Positions 16,528-25,432 are shown, counted from the stretch's first letter. The stretch is 64,000 nucleotides of DNA from Chryseobacterium camelliae (GCF_027920545.1 NZ_CP115859.1:3334001-3398000), one strand, 5' to 3'. The notes: generated from the letters alone by a model not told the origin. Numbers and translations are program-made.

Positions 16528-18450
16528 ATGAAACACTTCTATCTTCTGATACTGAGTATTCTTGCTTTTCAACAGATTTCGGCACAGCACGAAAATATTG
16601 AAATGAAATCATTCAGAGCAAAGGAAATGAAATCTTTTGCGAATAAAATGATTGCTTATAATACCAATCCTAATACCCTGAACTATGATCTTAAGTATCA
16701 AAGGATGGATGTCAGTTTAAACCCTTCGGTATATCAGATCTCAGGATCTGTAACTTCACATTTTAAGCCTAATCAGAGTATGAGCAATATCTACTTTGAT
16801 CTTTCAAATGCCTTAACGGTGTCTCAGGTGAAATACCATGGTCAGAACCTTGCTTTTCAGCAACTGGCAACAAAAGAAGTTAAAATCGATTTTCCGGTGG
16901 CACTTTCGGCAAATGTATTGGACTCATTAACGATTCATTACTCCGGAGCACCGCCGACAGCGAATAATTCTTTTTCAACAGGAACGCAGGGCGGATCACC
17001 GGTTCTTTCTACTTTAAGTGAACCTTATGGTGCGCAAGATTGGTTTCCTACCAAGCAAAGTCTGAATGATAAGATAGAACAATTTGATTTTAAAATTACA
17101 ACACCTTCCCAGTATAATGTTGCTGCAAACGGAACATTGATGTCTGAAACGGTACTGCCTCCCGGACAAAAACTGACGTTCTGGAGAACAATGTACCCTA
17201 CCGCGGCCTATCTTATTGCGATTTCGATTACCAATTATGTAAAACTTACCGATACTATAGGAACGCCTCCGTTTCCATTTATTAATTATGTATACCCTTC
17301 TACAGCCAGTAATGCTACAAGTATGGCCAATATCAACTGGACGAAGCAGGTGATGAACACTTTTGAAACCTATTTTGGACCTTATCCTTTCAGAAATGAA
17401 AAATACGGGCATATGCAATTTGAATATGGCGGCGGAATGGAACATCAAACCATGTCGTCGATGGGAGACTGGGGAAAAGGGCTTATCGCTCACGAGCTGG
17501 CTCATCAGTGGTTTGGAGATAAGGTCACTTGCGGAGCATGGAACGATATATGGCTGAATGAAGGGTTTGCAACCTTTGGAGCACATCTTGCCAATGAAAA
17601 ATTACTGATGACCAATACCGAGTTTATGAATTTTTTATCATCAGAAAAAGACTTTATTACGAGCGCTCCAGGCGGAAGTGTGTATGTTGCAGATGCTAAT
17701 TTAAATAATATAGGAGCTATTTTTAGTGGAAGATTGTCTTATTCAAAAGGAGGATTTGTGGTGAGGATGATAAAATGGATTTTGGGCGAAACCGTTTTTT
17801 ATCAGGCGATAAAAGATTATCATGCAAGACCGGCTTTGGCATATAATTATGTAAGAACTGCCGATCTTAAAAATTCTATTCAGCAATCTACAGGAAAAGA
17901 TCTTACCGAATTTTTTAACGACTGGATCTACGGGCAAGGATATCCAACCTACGATATCCGTTGGAAACAAACAGGAAATCAAGTTACTTTCAAAGCTTCG
18001 CAAACGCAGAGTCATACCTCTGTAAGTTTTTACGAAATGCCTTTACCTATTAAAGTAACAGGAACAGGAGGACAGGTTGCCTATTTTGCTCTTGATAATA
18101 CAGTAAACAACCAATATTTTACAGAATCTGTGGCATTTCCTGTGGCGAGTGTGGAGTTTAATTACGAATATCAGATCATTGAAAAAAACTCAACCGTGAC
18201 TCAGGATAACACACTGAGTACTTCGGATGTGAGTAAAGATGAATTTGCTTTGTACCCAAACCCGGCAAAAAATGAATTGTTTTTGAAAGGGGTAAATAGA
18301 TCGACTGAATATTCAATTTATTTTGTTGACGGAAAATTGGTTGAGAAAGGAATTTATCATCCGAATCAATCTGTAAATATTCAAAAATTAATTCCGGGAA
18401 CTTATATTTTCAAAATAGATGAAAAGAATATAAAATTTTTAAAGAAATAG
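16528..18450 (+). CDS. M1 family metallopeptidase with T9SS sorting domain
   Basis: 640 residues, secreted (signal peptide ending ISAQ). Zinc aminopeptidase of the M1 family: HELAHQWFGDK gives ligands His322 and His326 with Glu323 as base, and LNEGFATF gives the third ligand Glu345. GGGMEHQTMSS is the exopeptidase motif (normally GxMEN, here MEH). Residues from about 570 on form a type A T9SS C-terminal sorting domain (YPNPAKNELFL ... PGTYIFKI), so the enzyme should cross the outer membrane and be anchored or released. It has its own promoter and terminator-flanked position. Confidence 0.93.
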   Translation: MKHFYLLILSILAFQQISAQHENIEMKSFRAKEMKSFANKMIAYNTNPNTLNYDLKYQRMDVSLNPSVYQISGSVTSHFKPNQSMSNIYFDLSNALTVSQVKYHGQNLAFQQLATKEVKIDFPVALSANVLDSLTIHYSGAPPTANNSFSTGTQGGSPVLSTLSEPYGAQDWFPTKQSLNDKIEQFDFKITTPSQYNVAANGTLMSETVLPPGQKLTFWRTMYPTAAYLIAISITNYVKLTDTIGTPPFPFINYVYPSTASNATSMANINWTKQVMNTFETYFGPYPFRNEKYGHMQFEYGGGMEHQTMSSMGDWGKGLIAHELAHQWFGDKVTCGAWNDIWLNEGFATFGAHLANEKLLMTNTEFMNFLSSEKDFITSAPGGSVYVADANLNNIGAIFSGRLSYSKGGFVVRMIKWILGETVFYQAIKDYHARPALAYNYVRTADLKNSIQQSTGKDLTEFFNDWIYGQGYPTYDIRWKQTGNQVTFKASQTQSHTSVSFYEMPLPIKVTGTGGQVAYFALDNTVNNQYFTESVAFPVASVEFNYEYQIIEKNSTVTQDNTLSTSDVSKDEFALYPNPAKNELFLKGVNRSTEYSIYFVDGKLVEKGIYHPNQSVNIQKLIPGTYIFKIDEKNIKFLKK

Positions 18451-18533
18451 GAGGTATGCATAATAAAAGTATCTGCTTGTAGGGCTGATTTTAAAATGTA
18501 AACAAACTATTCTTTAGAACCCAATAAATAATT

Positions 18534-18567
18534 AAAGCCAGTTCGATCCTACGAAATGGCTTTTTTT
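18534..18567 (+). terminator. Terminator between M1 peptidase gene and kbl
   Basis: AAAGCCA (18534-18540) pairs with TGGCTTT (18557-18563) and is followed by a T-run. Confidence 0.75.
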
Positions 18568-18599
18568 ATTAAATTAGCACATCTTAAAAATTATTAGAA

Positions 18600-19796
18600 A
18601 TGATCTCTAAAAAGTATCTTGAAACTTTACAAAACGAACTGCAAAATATTGACAACGATGGGCTTTACAAAAGAGAAAGAATTATTACTTCTCAGCAAAG
18701 TGCGGAAATAGAAGCGAACGGAAAAAAGCTGTTGAACTTCTGTGCCAACAATTATTTGGGATTATCCAACAATCCGGAAGTAATGAAAGCTTCCCAGGAT
18801 ATGATCGAATCTCATGGTTACGGTATGTCTTCGGTACGTTTTATCTGCGGAACTCAGGATATTCACAAGCAATTGGAGCAAAAAATTGCTGATTTTTTAG
18901 GATTGGAAGATACCATCCTTTATGCAGCTTGTTTTGATGCAAACGGAGGGGTTTTCGAGCCGTTATTTACAGAAGAAGATGCGATTATCTCTGATGAACT
19001 GAATCATGCTTCGATCATCGACGGAGTTCGTCTTTGTAAGGCGGCAAGATACCGTTACAAAAACAATAATATGGAGGATCTGGAGGCTCAGTTAATTGCG
19101 GCTTCTGAAAAAAATCACCGTTTCAAAATTATTGTAACTGACGGAGTGTTCTCTATGGATGGAATCGTTGCGGACTTAAAAGGAGTTTGTGATTTAGCGG
19201 ATAAATATGATGCTTTGGTAATGGTTGACGATTCTCATGCAACCGGTTTCATCGGTAAAACAGGTCGTGGAACTCACGAAGCTAATGAAGTGATGGGTAG
19301 AGTAGATATCATTACTTCCACATTAGGAAAAGCTTTAGGAGGTGCTTTAGGAGGATTTACTTCCGGTAAAAAGGAGATCATTGATATGTTGAGACAGCGT
19401 TCAAGACCTTATTTATTTTCAAACTCATTGGCTCCGGGAATCGTGGGTGCAGCTTTGAAAGTGTTGGATATGATTTCTGAAGATACGTCTCTTCGTGACC
19501 AGGTAATGGAAAACGCAGAATATTTCAGAGCTGAAATGAAGTCTAAAGGCTTCGATATTCCTGATGGTGATGCTGCCATCGTTCCGGTAATGCTTTACGA
19601 TGCACCTTTGGCTCAAAAAATGGCTGAAAAACTGATGGATGAAGGAATTTACGTGATCGGATTCTTCTATCCTGTGGTACCGAAAGGAAAAGCGAGAATC
19701 AGGGTTCAGCTTTCCGCAGCACATACAAGAGCGCATTTGGATAAAGCAATTGCTGCTTTTGAGAAAGTAGGAAAAGAATTAGGAGTGATTTCTTAA
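18600..19796 (+). CDS. kbl: Glycine C-acetyltransferase (2-amino-3-ketobutyrate CoA ligase)
   Basis: 398 residues, PLP-dependent alpha-oxoamine synthase family. The PLP lysine is Lys244 in [13 protein letters not shown], and VDDSHATGF contains the Asp-His pair contacting the cofactor. The overall length and the [12 protein letters not shown] start match Kbl, which converts 2-amino-3-ketobutyrate plus CoA to glycine and acetyl-CoA in threonine breakdown. A serine palmitoyltransferase or other alpha-oxoamine synthase is less likely given the Kbl-specific N-terminal block. No tdh gene is next to it. A strong terminator follows. Confidence 0.94.
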   Translation: MISKKYLETLQNELQNIDNDGLYKRERIITSQQSAEIEANGKKLLNFCANNYLGLSNNPEVMKASQDMIESHGYGMSSVRFICGTQDIHKQLEQKIADFLGLEDTILYAACFDANGGVFEPLFTEEDAIISDELNHASIIDGVRLCKAARYRYKNNNMEDLEAQLIAASEKNHRFKIIVTDGVFSMDGIVADLKGVCDLADKYDALVMVDDSHATGFIGKTGRGTHEANEVMGRVDIITSTLGKALGGALGGFTSGKKEIIDMLRQRSRPYLFSNSLAPGIVGAALKVLDMISEDTSLRDQVMENAEYFRAEMKSKGFDIPDGDAAIVPVMLYDAPLAQKMAEKLMDEGIYVIGFFYPVVPKGKARIRVQLSAAHTRAHLDKAIAAFEKVGKELGVIS

Positions 19797-19812
19797 GACA
19801 AAAATAAATTTG

Positions 19813-19828
19813 TTCTACAATTGTAGAA
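19813..19828. promoter_or_regulatory. Perfect 16-base palindrome between kbl and lipoprotein gene
   Basis: TTCTACAATTGTAGAA is its own reverse complement and lies 17 bases after the kbl stop, just before the terminator. It could be an operator for the next gene or an accidental AT-rich palindrome. No regulator is evident. Confidence 0.35.
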
Positions 19829-19831
19829 TTG

Positions 19832-19870
19832 AAACAGGATTTCTTATATTTACAGAAATCCTGTTTTTTT
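19832..19870 (+). terminator. Strong kbl terminator abutting the next start codon
   Basis: AAACAGGATTTC (19832-19843) pairs perfectly with GAAATCCTGTTT (19855-19866), followed by Ts that run into the ATG at 19871. The loop holds TATATTTA, a near-match to a -7 box. Confidence 0.8.
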
Positions 19871-20314
19871 ATGAAAAAAATATGTATTGTTTTAGTAATA
19901 TCATTATTCACATTTTCCTGCCAGACAAAGATGAACCAATATGTAAAAGTGAGCAAAAACTCTCAAAAAAGACATGGAAAATGGAAAGAAGAATATTCTA
20001 CGAATGAGGGAACTCTTACCGCTATCGGAAAGTACAAGAAAGGAGAAAAAGTAGGAGTCTGGAAAACCTATTTTGATAACAAGCTTTACCAAAGAGAAAG
20101 TATTCGAAAAGAGATGACAAAAATTAAAAGATATTTTCCAACCGGAACCATCATGGAGAAAGGGCAGACCAAGCTTGAAATTTCTCAAAATCTACGTCAC
20201 TGGTTCTATTTTGGAGAATGGAAATATTATGATGATAAAAAGAATCTTCTGTATACAAAGAAATACTATAAAGAAAGCAAAGCGGACAGTATTCCTGCAA
20301 GAAAAAAACTGTAA
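19871..20314 (+). CDS. Putative lipoprotein with MORN-like (YwqK-type) repeats
   Basis: 147 residues from the ATG chosen at 19871. That start gives a clean lipoprotein signal (hydrophobic stretch then FTFSCQT, lipid Cys), whereas the in-frame ATG at 19829 would add 14 residues encoded by the kbl terminator hairpin. The mature part repeats a GKWK(x)EY / GVWKTYF / GEWKYYDD pattern resembling MORN/YwqK antitoxin-type repeats. Function unknown. Its first codon directly follows a terminator T-run, so its transcript must start inside or very near that hairpin. Confidence 0.7.
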   Translation: MKKICIVLVISLFTFSCQTKMNQYVKVSKNSQKRHGKWKEEYSTNEGTLTAIGKYKKGEKVGVWKTYFDNKLYQRESIRKEMTKIKRYFPTGTIMEKGQTKLEISQNLRHWFYFGEWKYYDDKKNLLYTKKYYKESKADSIPARKKL

Positions 20315-20402
20315 ATACTAATAAAGAAAGCATTTCTTAAAATGATATGACAAGTTTAATTCGAAATAGTTAGATAAAATTCTCTTTTTTTGTGAAATAA
20401 AC

Positions 20403-20410
20403 TATCTTTG
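20403..20410 (+). promoter_or_regulatory. Promoter -7 box for hemJ
   Basis: TATCTTTG is an exact TAnnTTTG match 16 bases before the hemJ ATG. Confidence 0.55.
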
Positions 20411-20426
20411 CAAACAAATTTTTAGG

Positions 20427-20972
20427 ATGCTGTATACCATCATCAAAGCGCTTCATATTATCTTCATGGTAAGCTATTTTGCGGGAATTTTTTATCTCGT
20501 GAGAATTTTCGTTTACTATAAAGATACTGATGAATTTGCGGAGGATAAAAAGAAGATTTTAAGAGAGCAATATACCTTCATGGCACGTCGACTTTGGAAT
20601 ATTATTACCGTTCCGGCGGGAGTCATTATGGCGGTTTGCGGATTGGTTATGATTTTTTTAAATCCGGGATTAATGAAAATGCCCTGGTTTCATTTAAAAT
20701 TGACTTTCCTGATCGGTTTGGCGATTTACCATTATTGGTGCTGGAAAAAAGTCTTAAAACTCAGAGAACTTAACGGAAATACCTTAGAAACAGCGAATAT
20801 TAAATTAAGACAAGCCAACGAAATTGCAACCTTTATTTTATTTCTGGTTGTTTTCACGGTGATATTAAAATCAATGGTCATTGAATATTGGTGGCAATTA
20901 ATTACCGGATTTTTCGTTTTGGTATTTTTAATCATGATGACCGTTAAATTGGTGAATAAAAGTAAAAAGTAA
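20427..20972 (+). CDS. hemJ: Protoporphyrinogen oxidase HemJ (CopD family)
   Basis: 181 residues, four membrane helices. The N-terminus IIKALHIIFMVSYFAGIFYL carries the conserved His of the HemJ family, and WFHLKLTFLIGLAIYH includes the conserved Lys and second His region. HemJ oxidises protoporphyrinogen IX to protoporphyrin IX in haem biosynthesis in organisms lacking HemG/HemY. CopD-type copper proteins share the fold, but the length and motifs favour HemJ. It has its own -7 box. gldF begins about 100 bases downstream. Confidence 0.87.
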   Translation: MLYTIIKALHIIFMVSYFAGIFYLVRIFVYYKDTDEFAEDKKKILREQYTFMARRLWNIITVPAGVIMAVCGLVMIFLNPGLMKMPWFHLKLTFLIGLAIYHYWCWKKVLKLRELNGNTLETANIKLRQANEIATFILFLVVFTVILKSMVIEYWWQLITGFFVLVFLIMMTVKLVNKSKK

Positions 20973-21069
20973 AAAAATACAAGTAAAAGCAGTGCGAAGT
21001 CAAAGTATCTTATTTAAACACTAAGGATTAAATACATTTGACTTTTAACTTAAAACTTCTAACTACTAT

Positions 21070-21798
21070 ATGATTGCAATTTTTAAAAAAGAACTTTGGA
21101 GTTACTTTGGAAACTGGAGCGCATGGGTAATCATTGCCGCTTTCAGTTTGGTAACAACATTGTTTCTGTTTTTTTTCGAAAATGATTCTAACATTTTTGA
21201 GATCGGACTGGCTTCCTTACAAAGTTATTTTGTCCTGGTTCCTTGGCTGCTGATGTTTATTATTCCGGCACTTTCTATGAAAACTTTTGCGGAAGAGCAG
21301 CAAACGGGAACATTGAACTGGCTGTTTTCCCAACCTTTAAAAACCTCAGATTTGGTTCTGGGCAAATTTTTATCCGTTTGGGTGGTTGGAATTTTATGCC
21401 TGATTCCGTCATTGATCTACCTTTATACAGTCTATGTTTTGGGAGTTCCGGAAGGAAATATCGATTTAGGAATGACGTTCGGAAGCTATTTAGGAATGAT
21501 TATTTTAATTGCCGCTTTTTCAGGAGTGGGAATTTTAGCTTCTTCACTTTCTCAAAACCAGATTATGGCTTATTTGTTAGGTGTTTTCATGTGCTTTATC
21601 ATGTATTTCGGGGTCGAGCAATTAGCAAGTTATAAATTATTGGGAGGAGCAGATTTTATTTTGCAGAATATTGGTTTTTATCAGCATTTCTTAGGATTTA
21701 CAAGAGGTCTTATCGACTTTAAAGATGTCGCTTATTTTGTTTTAATCATCGGAGTTACCTTAGTTTTGTCCAACCATTTTATCAATAAAAAGAAGTAG
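21070..21798 (+). CDS. gldF: Gliding motility ABC transporter permease GldF
   Basis: 242 residues, six predicted membrane segments, ABC-2 permease type. The opening MIAIFKKELWSYFGNWSAW and the block FAEEQQTGTLNWLFSQPLK are typical of flavobacterial GldF. With GldG and the ATPase GldA (not in this window) it forms an ABC transporter reported as needed for gliding in Flavobacterium johnsoniae; many Chryseobacterium strains carry the genes although they do not visibly glide. gldG follows after 4 bases, so they are one operon. Confidence 0.93.
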   Translation: MIAIFKKELWSYFGNWSAWVIIAAFSLVTTLFLFFFENDSNIFEIGLASLQSYFVLVPWLLMFIIPALSMKTFAEEQQTGTLNWLFSQPLKTSDLVLGKFLSVWVVGILCLIPSLIYLYTVYVLGVPEGNIDLGMTFGSYLGMIILIAAFSGVGILASSLSQNQIMAYLLGVFMCFIMYFGVEQLASYKLLGGADFILQNIGFYQHFLGFTRGLIDFKDVAYFVLIIGVTLVLSNHFINKKK

Positions 21799-21802
21799 AA
21801 TT

Positions 21803-23473
21803 ATGAAGAAGATACAATTTAAATCGCCATTCGGAATTTTACTGTTTGTTATTTTGCCGTTGGTCATTATTCTTGCGATTTCAGGGATCAGATTAGATTT
21901 AACCAAAGAAAAAAGATATACACTTTCAGATAACACGATTAAAGTGTTGGAATCGATCAATAAGCCTGTAAAAGTTGATGTTTACCTGGAAGGAGACTTT
22001 CCGGCAAGCTTTAAACAATTACAGAGTGAAACGAAATTCATGCTGGAAGAATTCAGAAAAATTAATCCGAAAATCGATTTCAAATTCATTGATCCTATCA
22101 AAAGTAAAATTCCTCAGGATACTTTGATGGCAATGGGAATGCAGCCTTCTGTACTTCCTGACGTGAAAGACGGAAAAGTTTCTCAGATTTATTTATTTCC
22201 TTATGCCGTTGTAAAATACCGCGACAGAGGAATTTCTATTCCGTTGGTGGTTCAGCAGACAGGAATTGATGCAGATCAGCAATTGACCAAATCGATTGAG
22301 AATTTAGAATATAACCTGGTTTCAAACATCAAAAATATTGCGGTTGACAGGAGAAAGAAAATCGGAGTGTTGGTGAACCAGGATGAGTTGAGTCCTGAAG
22401 AATTCCAGGGATTCATGCATTTGGCAACGGAAAATTACGATGCAGGTCCGATTATCCCTAAAAACCAGACTGAACTGACTTTAGCGGATGTTCCGATTTT
22501 AAAGCAAATGAATGCTTTGGTGATTGCAAAACCAAGAAAAGCCTTTACAGATGGTGAAAAAGTAATCCTTGATCAATACATTATGGGAGGAGGAAAGACC
22601 CTTTGGATGATTGATGCTGTAAATGCTGAAATGGATACCTTGACAAGGTCTAAAAAAGTAATGCCTTTCCCGGTAGATATCAATATGACTGACTTTTTCT
22701 TCAATTACGGGATCAGAATCAATCCTGCGTTGGTAAAAGATGTCAAGAAATTTGCCTTATTGAGACTGGTGACAGGAGAAGTAGGAGGAAATCCTCAGTA
22801 CACAAGTCTTCCGTGGCCGTATTTCCCATTGGGAATTGCTGAAAAAAATGATCCGATCACCAAAAATATCAATCCGGTAAAATTTGAATTCCCTACCGCG
22901 ATCGATACATTGGGCGGAAGAAAAAATATCAAAACAAAAGTTCTTTTCGAATCGAGTGAAAGAACATTGTTGAAACAGGTTCCGAATTATGTTGATCTGA
23001 AAGAAATTGCCAGTGTCGACAGTCTTGGACAAATGGAAAAACCAAGTACTCCGAAAATTTACGCAGTAGCTTTGGAAGGGAAATTTAATTCTGCTTATGC
23101 TTCAAGAATTGAAAGAAAATCTTACCCGGGTTTTAAAGGCACAAGTCCGGAAAATAAAATGATCGTGATTGCAGACGGAGATGTAGGAAGAAATAAAGTG
23201 ATCAAAGGACAGCCTCTACCTTTAGGAGTAGATATGCTGACCAACGAACAATTCGGAAACGAGCAGTTTTTAAGAAACGCTCTCGATTATCTTTTAGATG
23301 ACAGCAATCTGATGGAACTGAGAAACAGAAACATTGAAGAACGTCTTCTGGACCGGCAAAGAATTACAGAAGAGAAAAACAACTGGCAATGGTTTAATTT
23401 GCTGCTTCCTTTAGCGATTATCGGTATTTTGGGAGGGTTGTTCTTCTGGTTGAGAAAGAAGAAGTTTGGATAG
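21803..23473 (+). CDS. gldG: Gliding motility ABC transporter auxiliary protein GldG
   Basis: 556 residues with one N-terminal and one C-terminal membrane anchor (ILLFVILPLVIILAI and LLLPLAIIGILGGLFFWL), and a large periplasmic region of the ABC-type uncharacterised (IFT52/GldG-like) kind between them. It opens with the family pattern LTKEKRYTLSDNT. Works with GldF; the third component GldA is elsewhere. Start ATG lies 4 bases after the gldF stop. A strong bidirectional terminator follows. Confidence 0.93.
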   Translation: MKKIQFKSPFGILLFVILPLVIILAISGIRLDLTKEKRYTLSDNTIKVLESINKPVKVDVYLEGDFPASFKQLQSETKFMLEEFRKINPKIDFKFIDPIKSKIPQDTLMAMGMQPSVLPDVKDGKVSQIYLFPYAVVKYRDRGISIPLVVQQTGIDADQQLTKSIENLEYNLVSNIKNIAVDRRKKIGVLVNQDELSPEEFQGFMHLATENYDAGPIIPKNQTELTLADVPILKQMNALVIAKPRKAFTDGEKVILDQYIMGGGKTLWMIDAVNAEMDTLTRSKKVMPFPVDINMTDFFFNYGIRINPALVKDVKKFALLRLVTGEVGGNPQYTSLPWPYFPLGIAEKNDPITKNINPVKFEFPTAIDTLGGRKNIKTKVLFESSERTLLKQVPNYVDLKEIASVDSLGQMEKPSTPKIYAVALEGKFNSAYASRIERKSYPGFKGTSPENKMIVIADGDVGRNKVIKGQPLPLGVDMLTNEQFGNEQFLRNALDYLLDDSNLMELRNRNIEERLLDRQRITEEKNNWQWFNLLLPLAIIGILGGLFFWLRKKKFG

Positions 23474-23480
23474 GATATAG

Positions 23481-23510
23481 AAAAAGAGAAGCCCACGCTT
23501 CTCTTTTTTA
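23481..23510. terminator. Bidirectional terminator after gldG
   Basis: AAAAAGAGAAGC (23481-23492), loop CCAC, GCTTCTCTTTTT (23497-23508). It has A- and T-runs on both sides, serving gldG and the convergent gene at 23547. Confidence 0.85.
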
Positions 23511-23546
23511 TTGTATAATTTATTTGATATCAATTTAGTAGATTTA

Positions 23547-23996
23547 TTATTCATCAGAAATACGAGGTGGAGATGGCTTTTGAAAATTTTGATTTAGAAA
23601 ATATTGCTTTAAGGATTTAAGATCAACTATTTTAACTATTTGATTTTTTTCTTTTATAATTTTAAATGATCTCACTGTTTTATTATTTTGATCAAGGAAA
23701 AAGAGAGTATTGTTTTTGATTTTAAAAGAGTAATATTCAGTCCGTTGTTCTGTCCATGATATTTTTTCTAGACTTTCAGATTTAAATGAAGACAGTTTCG
23801 GAATAAATTCAATTTTGTTATTTATAAAATGTAGATCAATTTGTAGAGTATCTTTAGAATTTATACTACTTTTTGTATTTAAAACCCAAGAAAATGTTTT
23901 TTCATTAAGCTCTTTCCAAGCTTTTTGTTGAGAAAAAGTATTACTGTAGATCACAATAATAAAGAATATAATTGCTCTTTTATTGATCATAGTCAA
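23547..23996 (-). CDS. Secreted hypothetical protein
   Basis: 149 residues, not recognised. The N-terminal stretch RAIIFFIIVIYSNTFSQ is a signal peptide. The rest is hydrophilic and beta-rich (SSINSKDTLQIDLHFINNKIE) with no Cys and no known motif. It is convergent with gldG and shares the terminator at 23481. Base composition is very AT-rich even for this window. Possibly a lineage-specific surface or periplasmic protein. Confidence 0.6.
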   Translation of the reverse strand: MTMINKRAIIFFIIVIYSNTFSQQKAWKELNEKTFSWVLNTKSSINSKDTLQIDLHFINNKIEFIPKLSSFKSESLEKISWTEQRTEYYSFKIKNNTLFFLDQNNKTVRSFKIIKEKNQIVKIVDLKSLKQYFLNQNFQKPSPPRISDE

Positions 23997-24102
23997 GATA
24001 ATTGTTTCTAAAAATAAAAAATTCTCCCAGAATATACCTGTTTTTTAACTTCAATTAAACAATCTTTTAAACTCTCCAATTGATGGGCTCCTCTTTTTTA
24101 TT

Positions 24103-24531
24103 CTAAACATCCTTTATAAAATCCTCATACTCATAATAAAACCGCTCAAAACCATCCATTTTATCAACAAAAAACTCAAAAGTTTCCTGCCAGGTATTTT
24201 TATTGAAAATGGAAACATTGTGTTTTTCAATCCAGATTTTACTGATTACTTTTCCGCTTTCGAGAGTGTAAGATTCTTCTTTATTGAAGTCGCCTACGAA
24301 ATCTTTCAGAATATCTTCAAGCGACCATATTTTATTATAATAGGCATCTCTGAAAATTTCGTCCTTCATTTCGATATCCAGAGAAACTTCCGCTTTTTTG
24401 TTGTCTGCATAAAATTTGAATGACATATCCTTGATCTTGGTATCATACAAAATCCATTTTCTGGGGAATGACTTTCCAAAAGCCGTCCAAAACTCCTTTT
24501 TTAATTGCTGTGCTTCTTGTTTACTGAACAT
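24103..24531 (-). CDS. DUF4268 domain-containing protein
   Basis: 142 residues. The start MFSKQEAQQLKKEFWTAFG and the block SFPRKWILYDTKIKDMSFKF are characteristic of flavobacterial DUF4268 proteins, which are soluble and of unknown function. No signal peptide or membrane segment. It is the only gene between two intergenic stretches and is separated from the Rrf2 gene by a repeat-rich spacer. Some DUF4268 domains are fused to nuclease-like domains in other bacteria, but nothing in this short protein shows catalysis. Confidence 0.8.
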   Translation of the reverse strand: MFSKQEAQQLKKEFWTAFGKSFPRKWILYDTKIKDMSFKFYADNKKAEVSLDIEMKDEIFRDAYYNKIWSLEDILKDFVGDFNKEESYTLESGKVISKIWIEKHNVSIFNKNTWQETFEFFVDKMDGFERFYYEYEDFIKDV

Positions 24532-24606
24532 AAAGCAAACTTAATGATTAATAGATGAAATTGCAAAATTGGAGAAGGGAAAGAGGTGAAGTTGAGTTGT
24601 TGAATC

Positions 24607-24654
24607 GTTAAGATGTTAAGACGTTAAGTTGTTAAGCTGTTAAGTTGTGAAGGA
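24607..24654. repeat. Tandem 8-bp repeat (GTTAAGNN x6)
   Basis: Units starting at 24607, 24615, 24623, 24631, 24639 and 24647 share GTTAAG with two variable bases (the last is GTGAAG). About 60 bases on, CTTCACTTCTCAACAACTTAAC (24714-24735) is roughly the inverted form. It lies in a 245-base spacer with no gene. Confidence 0.8.
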
Positions 24655-24763
24655 TGATGTATTATTAAATGAATAGTTCTTGTTTACGACATCGTAATTT
24701 AGCGCCTCAACATCTTCACTTCTCAACAACTTAACACTTTAATAATTCTTCCAACTTTTTTCT

Positions 24764-24771
24764 TATTTTTG
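24764..24771 (+). promoter_or_regulatory. Promoter -7 box of the Rrf2 gene (near-leaderless)
   Basis: TATTTTTG is an exact TAnnTTTG match. Its last base is only 6 bases before the ATG at 24777, so the transcript would start at or within a few bases of the start codon. Confidence 0.55.
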
Positions 24772-24776
24772 CTGTA

Positions 24777-25184
24777 ATGTTGTCAAAAAAATCCCAATAT
24801 GCTTTTAAGGCGCTTTCATACCTTGTAGAAAAAAGGAATGACGGTCCTGTACTTATTTCTGAAATTGCAGAACGTAAGAAGATTCCCCTGAAGTTTTTAG
24901 AAAATATTTTGCTGGAATTGAAAAAAGCAGATATCCTTGACAGTAAAAAAGGAAAAGGAGGAGGGTATTTTTTCAAAGAAAACCCTGAAAATGTAACATT
25001 GGCAAAAATTATTCGCCTGGTAAACGGACCCATTGCCATGCTGCCCTGTGTAAGTCTGAATTTTTATGAAAAATGTGAAGACTGTAATGAAGATCACTGT
25101 GGTCTGCACGATGTTCTGATAGAAGTTCGGGATGCTTCCTTGAATATTTTAGAAAGTAAAACGCTAATGGATTTGATCGACTGA
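24777..25184 (+). CDS. Rrf2-family transcriptional regulator
   Basis: 135 residues: an N-terminal winged helix (SKKSQYAFKALSYLVEKR start; LISEIAERKKIPLKFLENIL recognition region) and a C-terminal Cys cluster at positions 91, 100, 103 and 108. Rrf2 proteins include iron-sulfur IscR/NsrR and cysteine-metabolism CymR; the Cys spacing here permits cluster binding but does not prove it. It lies upstream of a TSUP exporter whose promoter holds a CTAC-N7-GTAG inverted repeat over the -33 element, a likely operator. That points to sulfur-related control (inference). Confidence 0.9.
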   Translation: MLSKKSQYAFKALSYLVEKRNDGPVLISEIAERKKIPLKFLENILLELKKADILDSKKGKGGGYFFKENPENVTLAKIIRLVNGPIAMLPCVSLNFYEKCEDCNEDHCGLHDVLIEVRDASLNILESKTLMDLID

Positions 25185-25212
25185 TCTAAATCCTTTTTTT
25201 TGAATAATTAGT

Positions 25213-25251
25213 CTACTTGTTTTGTAGGATAATTATTTTATCTGATATTTG
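25213..25251 (+). promoter_or_regulatory. Promoter with inverted-repeat operator before TSUP unit
   Basis: TTG (25222-25224), exactly 19 bases, then GATATTFG-type box GATATTTG (25244-25251) form a -33/-7 pair. The inverted repeat CTAC-N7-GTAG (25213-25227) covers the -33 TTG, as expected for a repressor site; the adjacent Rrf2 protein is the natural candidate. Confidence 0.5.
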
Positions 25252-25273
25252 CATGACTTCAAATCCACAAACT

Positions 25274-25432
25274 ATGATTTCAAAAGAAGATGCAAGTAAA
25301 CTTGAACTATTTACAGCGGAAATATGTGACTCTATCATTTTCAATAATTTTATAGATAGTGATGCCATAAGAAAGACTGCTTTTATGAATAAAGCAGATC
25401 GTTCAATAACTGAAACAACAATTGTTTTTTAA
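25274..25432 (+). CDS. Hypothetical small protein upstream of TSUP gene
   Basis: 52 residues from the ATG at 25274; an earlier in-frame ATG at 25253 falls almost on the predicted transcription start. The peptide begins MISKEDASKLELFTAEICDS, has one Cys, and shows no membrane segment. The stop codon ends one base before the ATG of the TSUP gene (TAAGATG), an arrangement favouring translational coupling. It may be a real micro-protein or a leader ORF controlling the exporter. No homology recognised. Confidence 0.45.
   Translation: MISKEDASKLELFTAEICDSIIFNNFIDSDAIRKTAFMNKADRSITETTIVF

Noticed and set aside
17014-17586. 190-codon minus-strand open frame opposite the M1 peptidase
   Set aside because: It overlaps the catalytic region of a clear metallopeptidase and has no start or motif of its own.
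18541-18567. GTTCGATCCTACGA as a possible tRNA T-arm
   Set aside because: It is the loop of a terminator; no acceptor stem, anticodon arm or CCA-like end surrounds it.
24607-24654. GTTAAG tandem units as a possible CRISPR array
   Set aside because: Unit length is 8 bases with only 2-base variable parts; there are no spacers of 25-40 bases and no cas genes.
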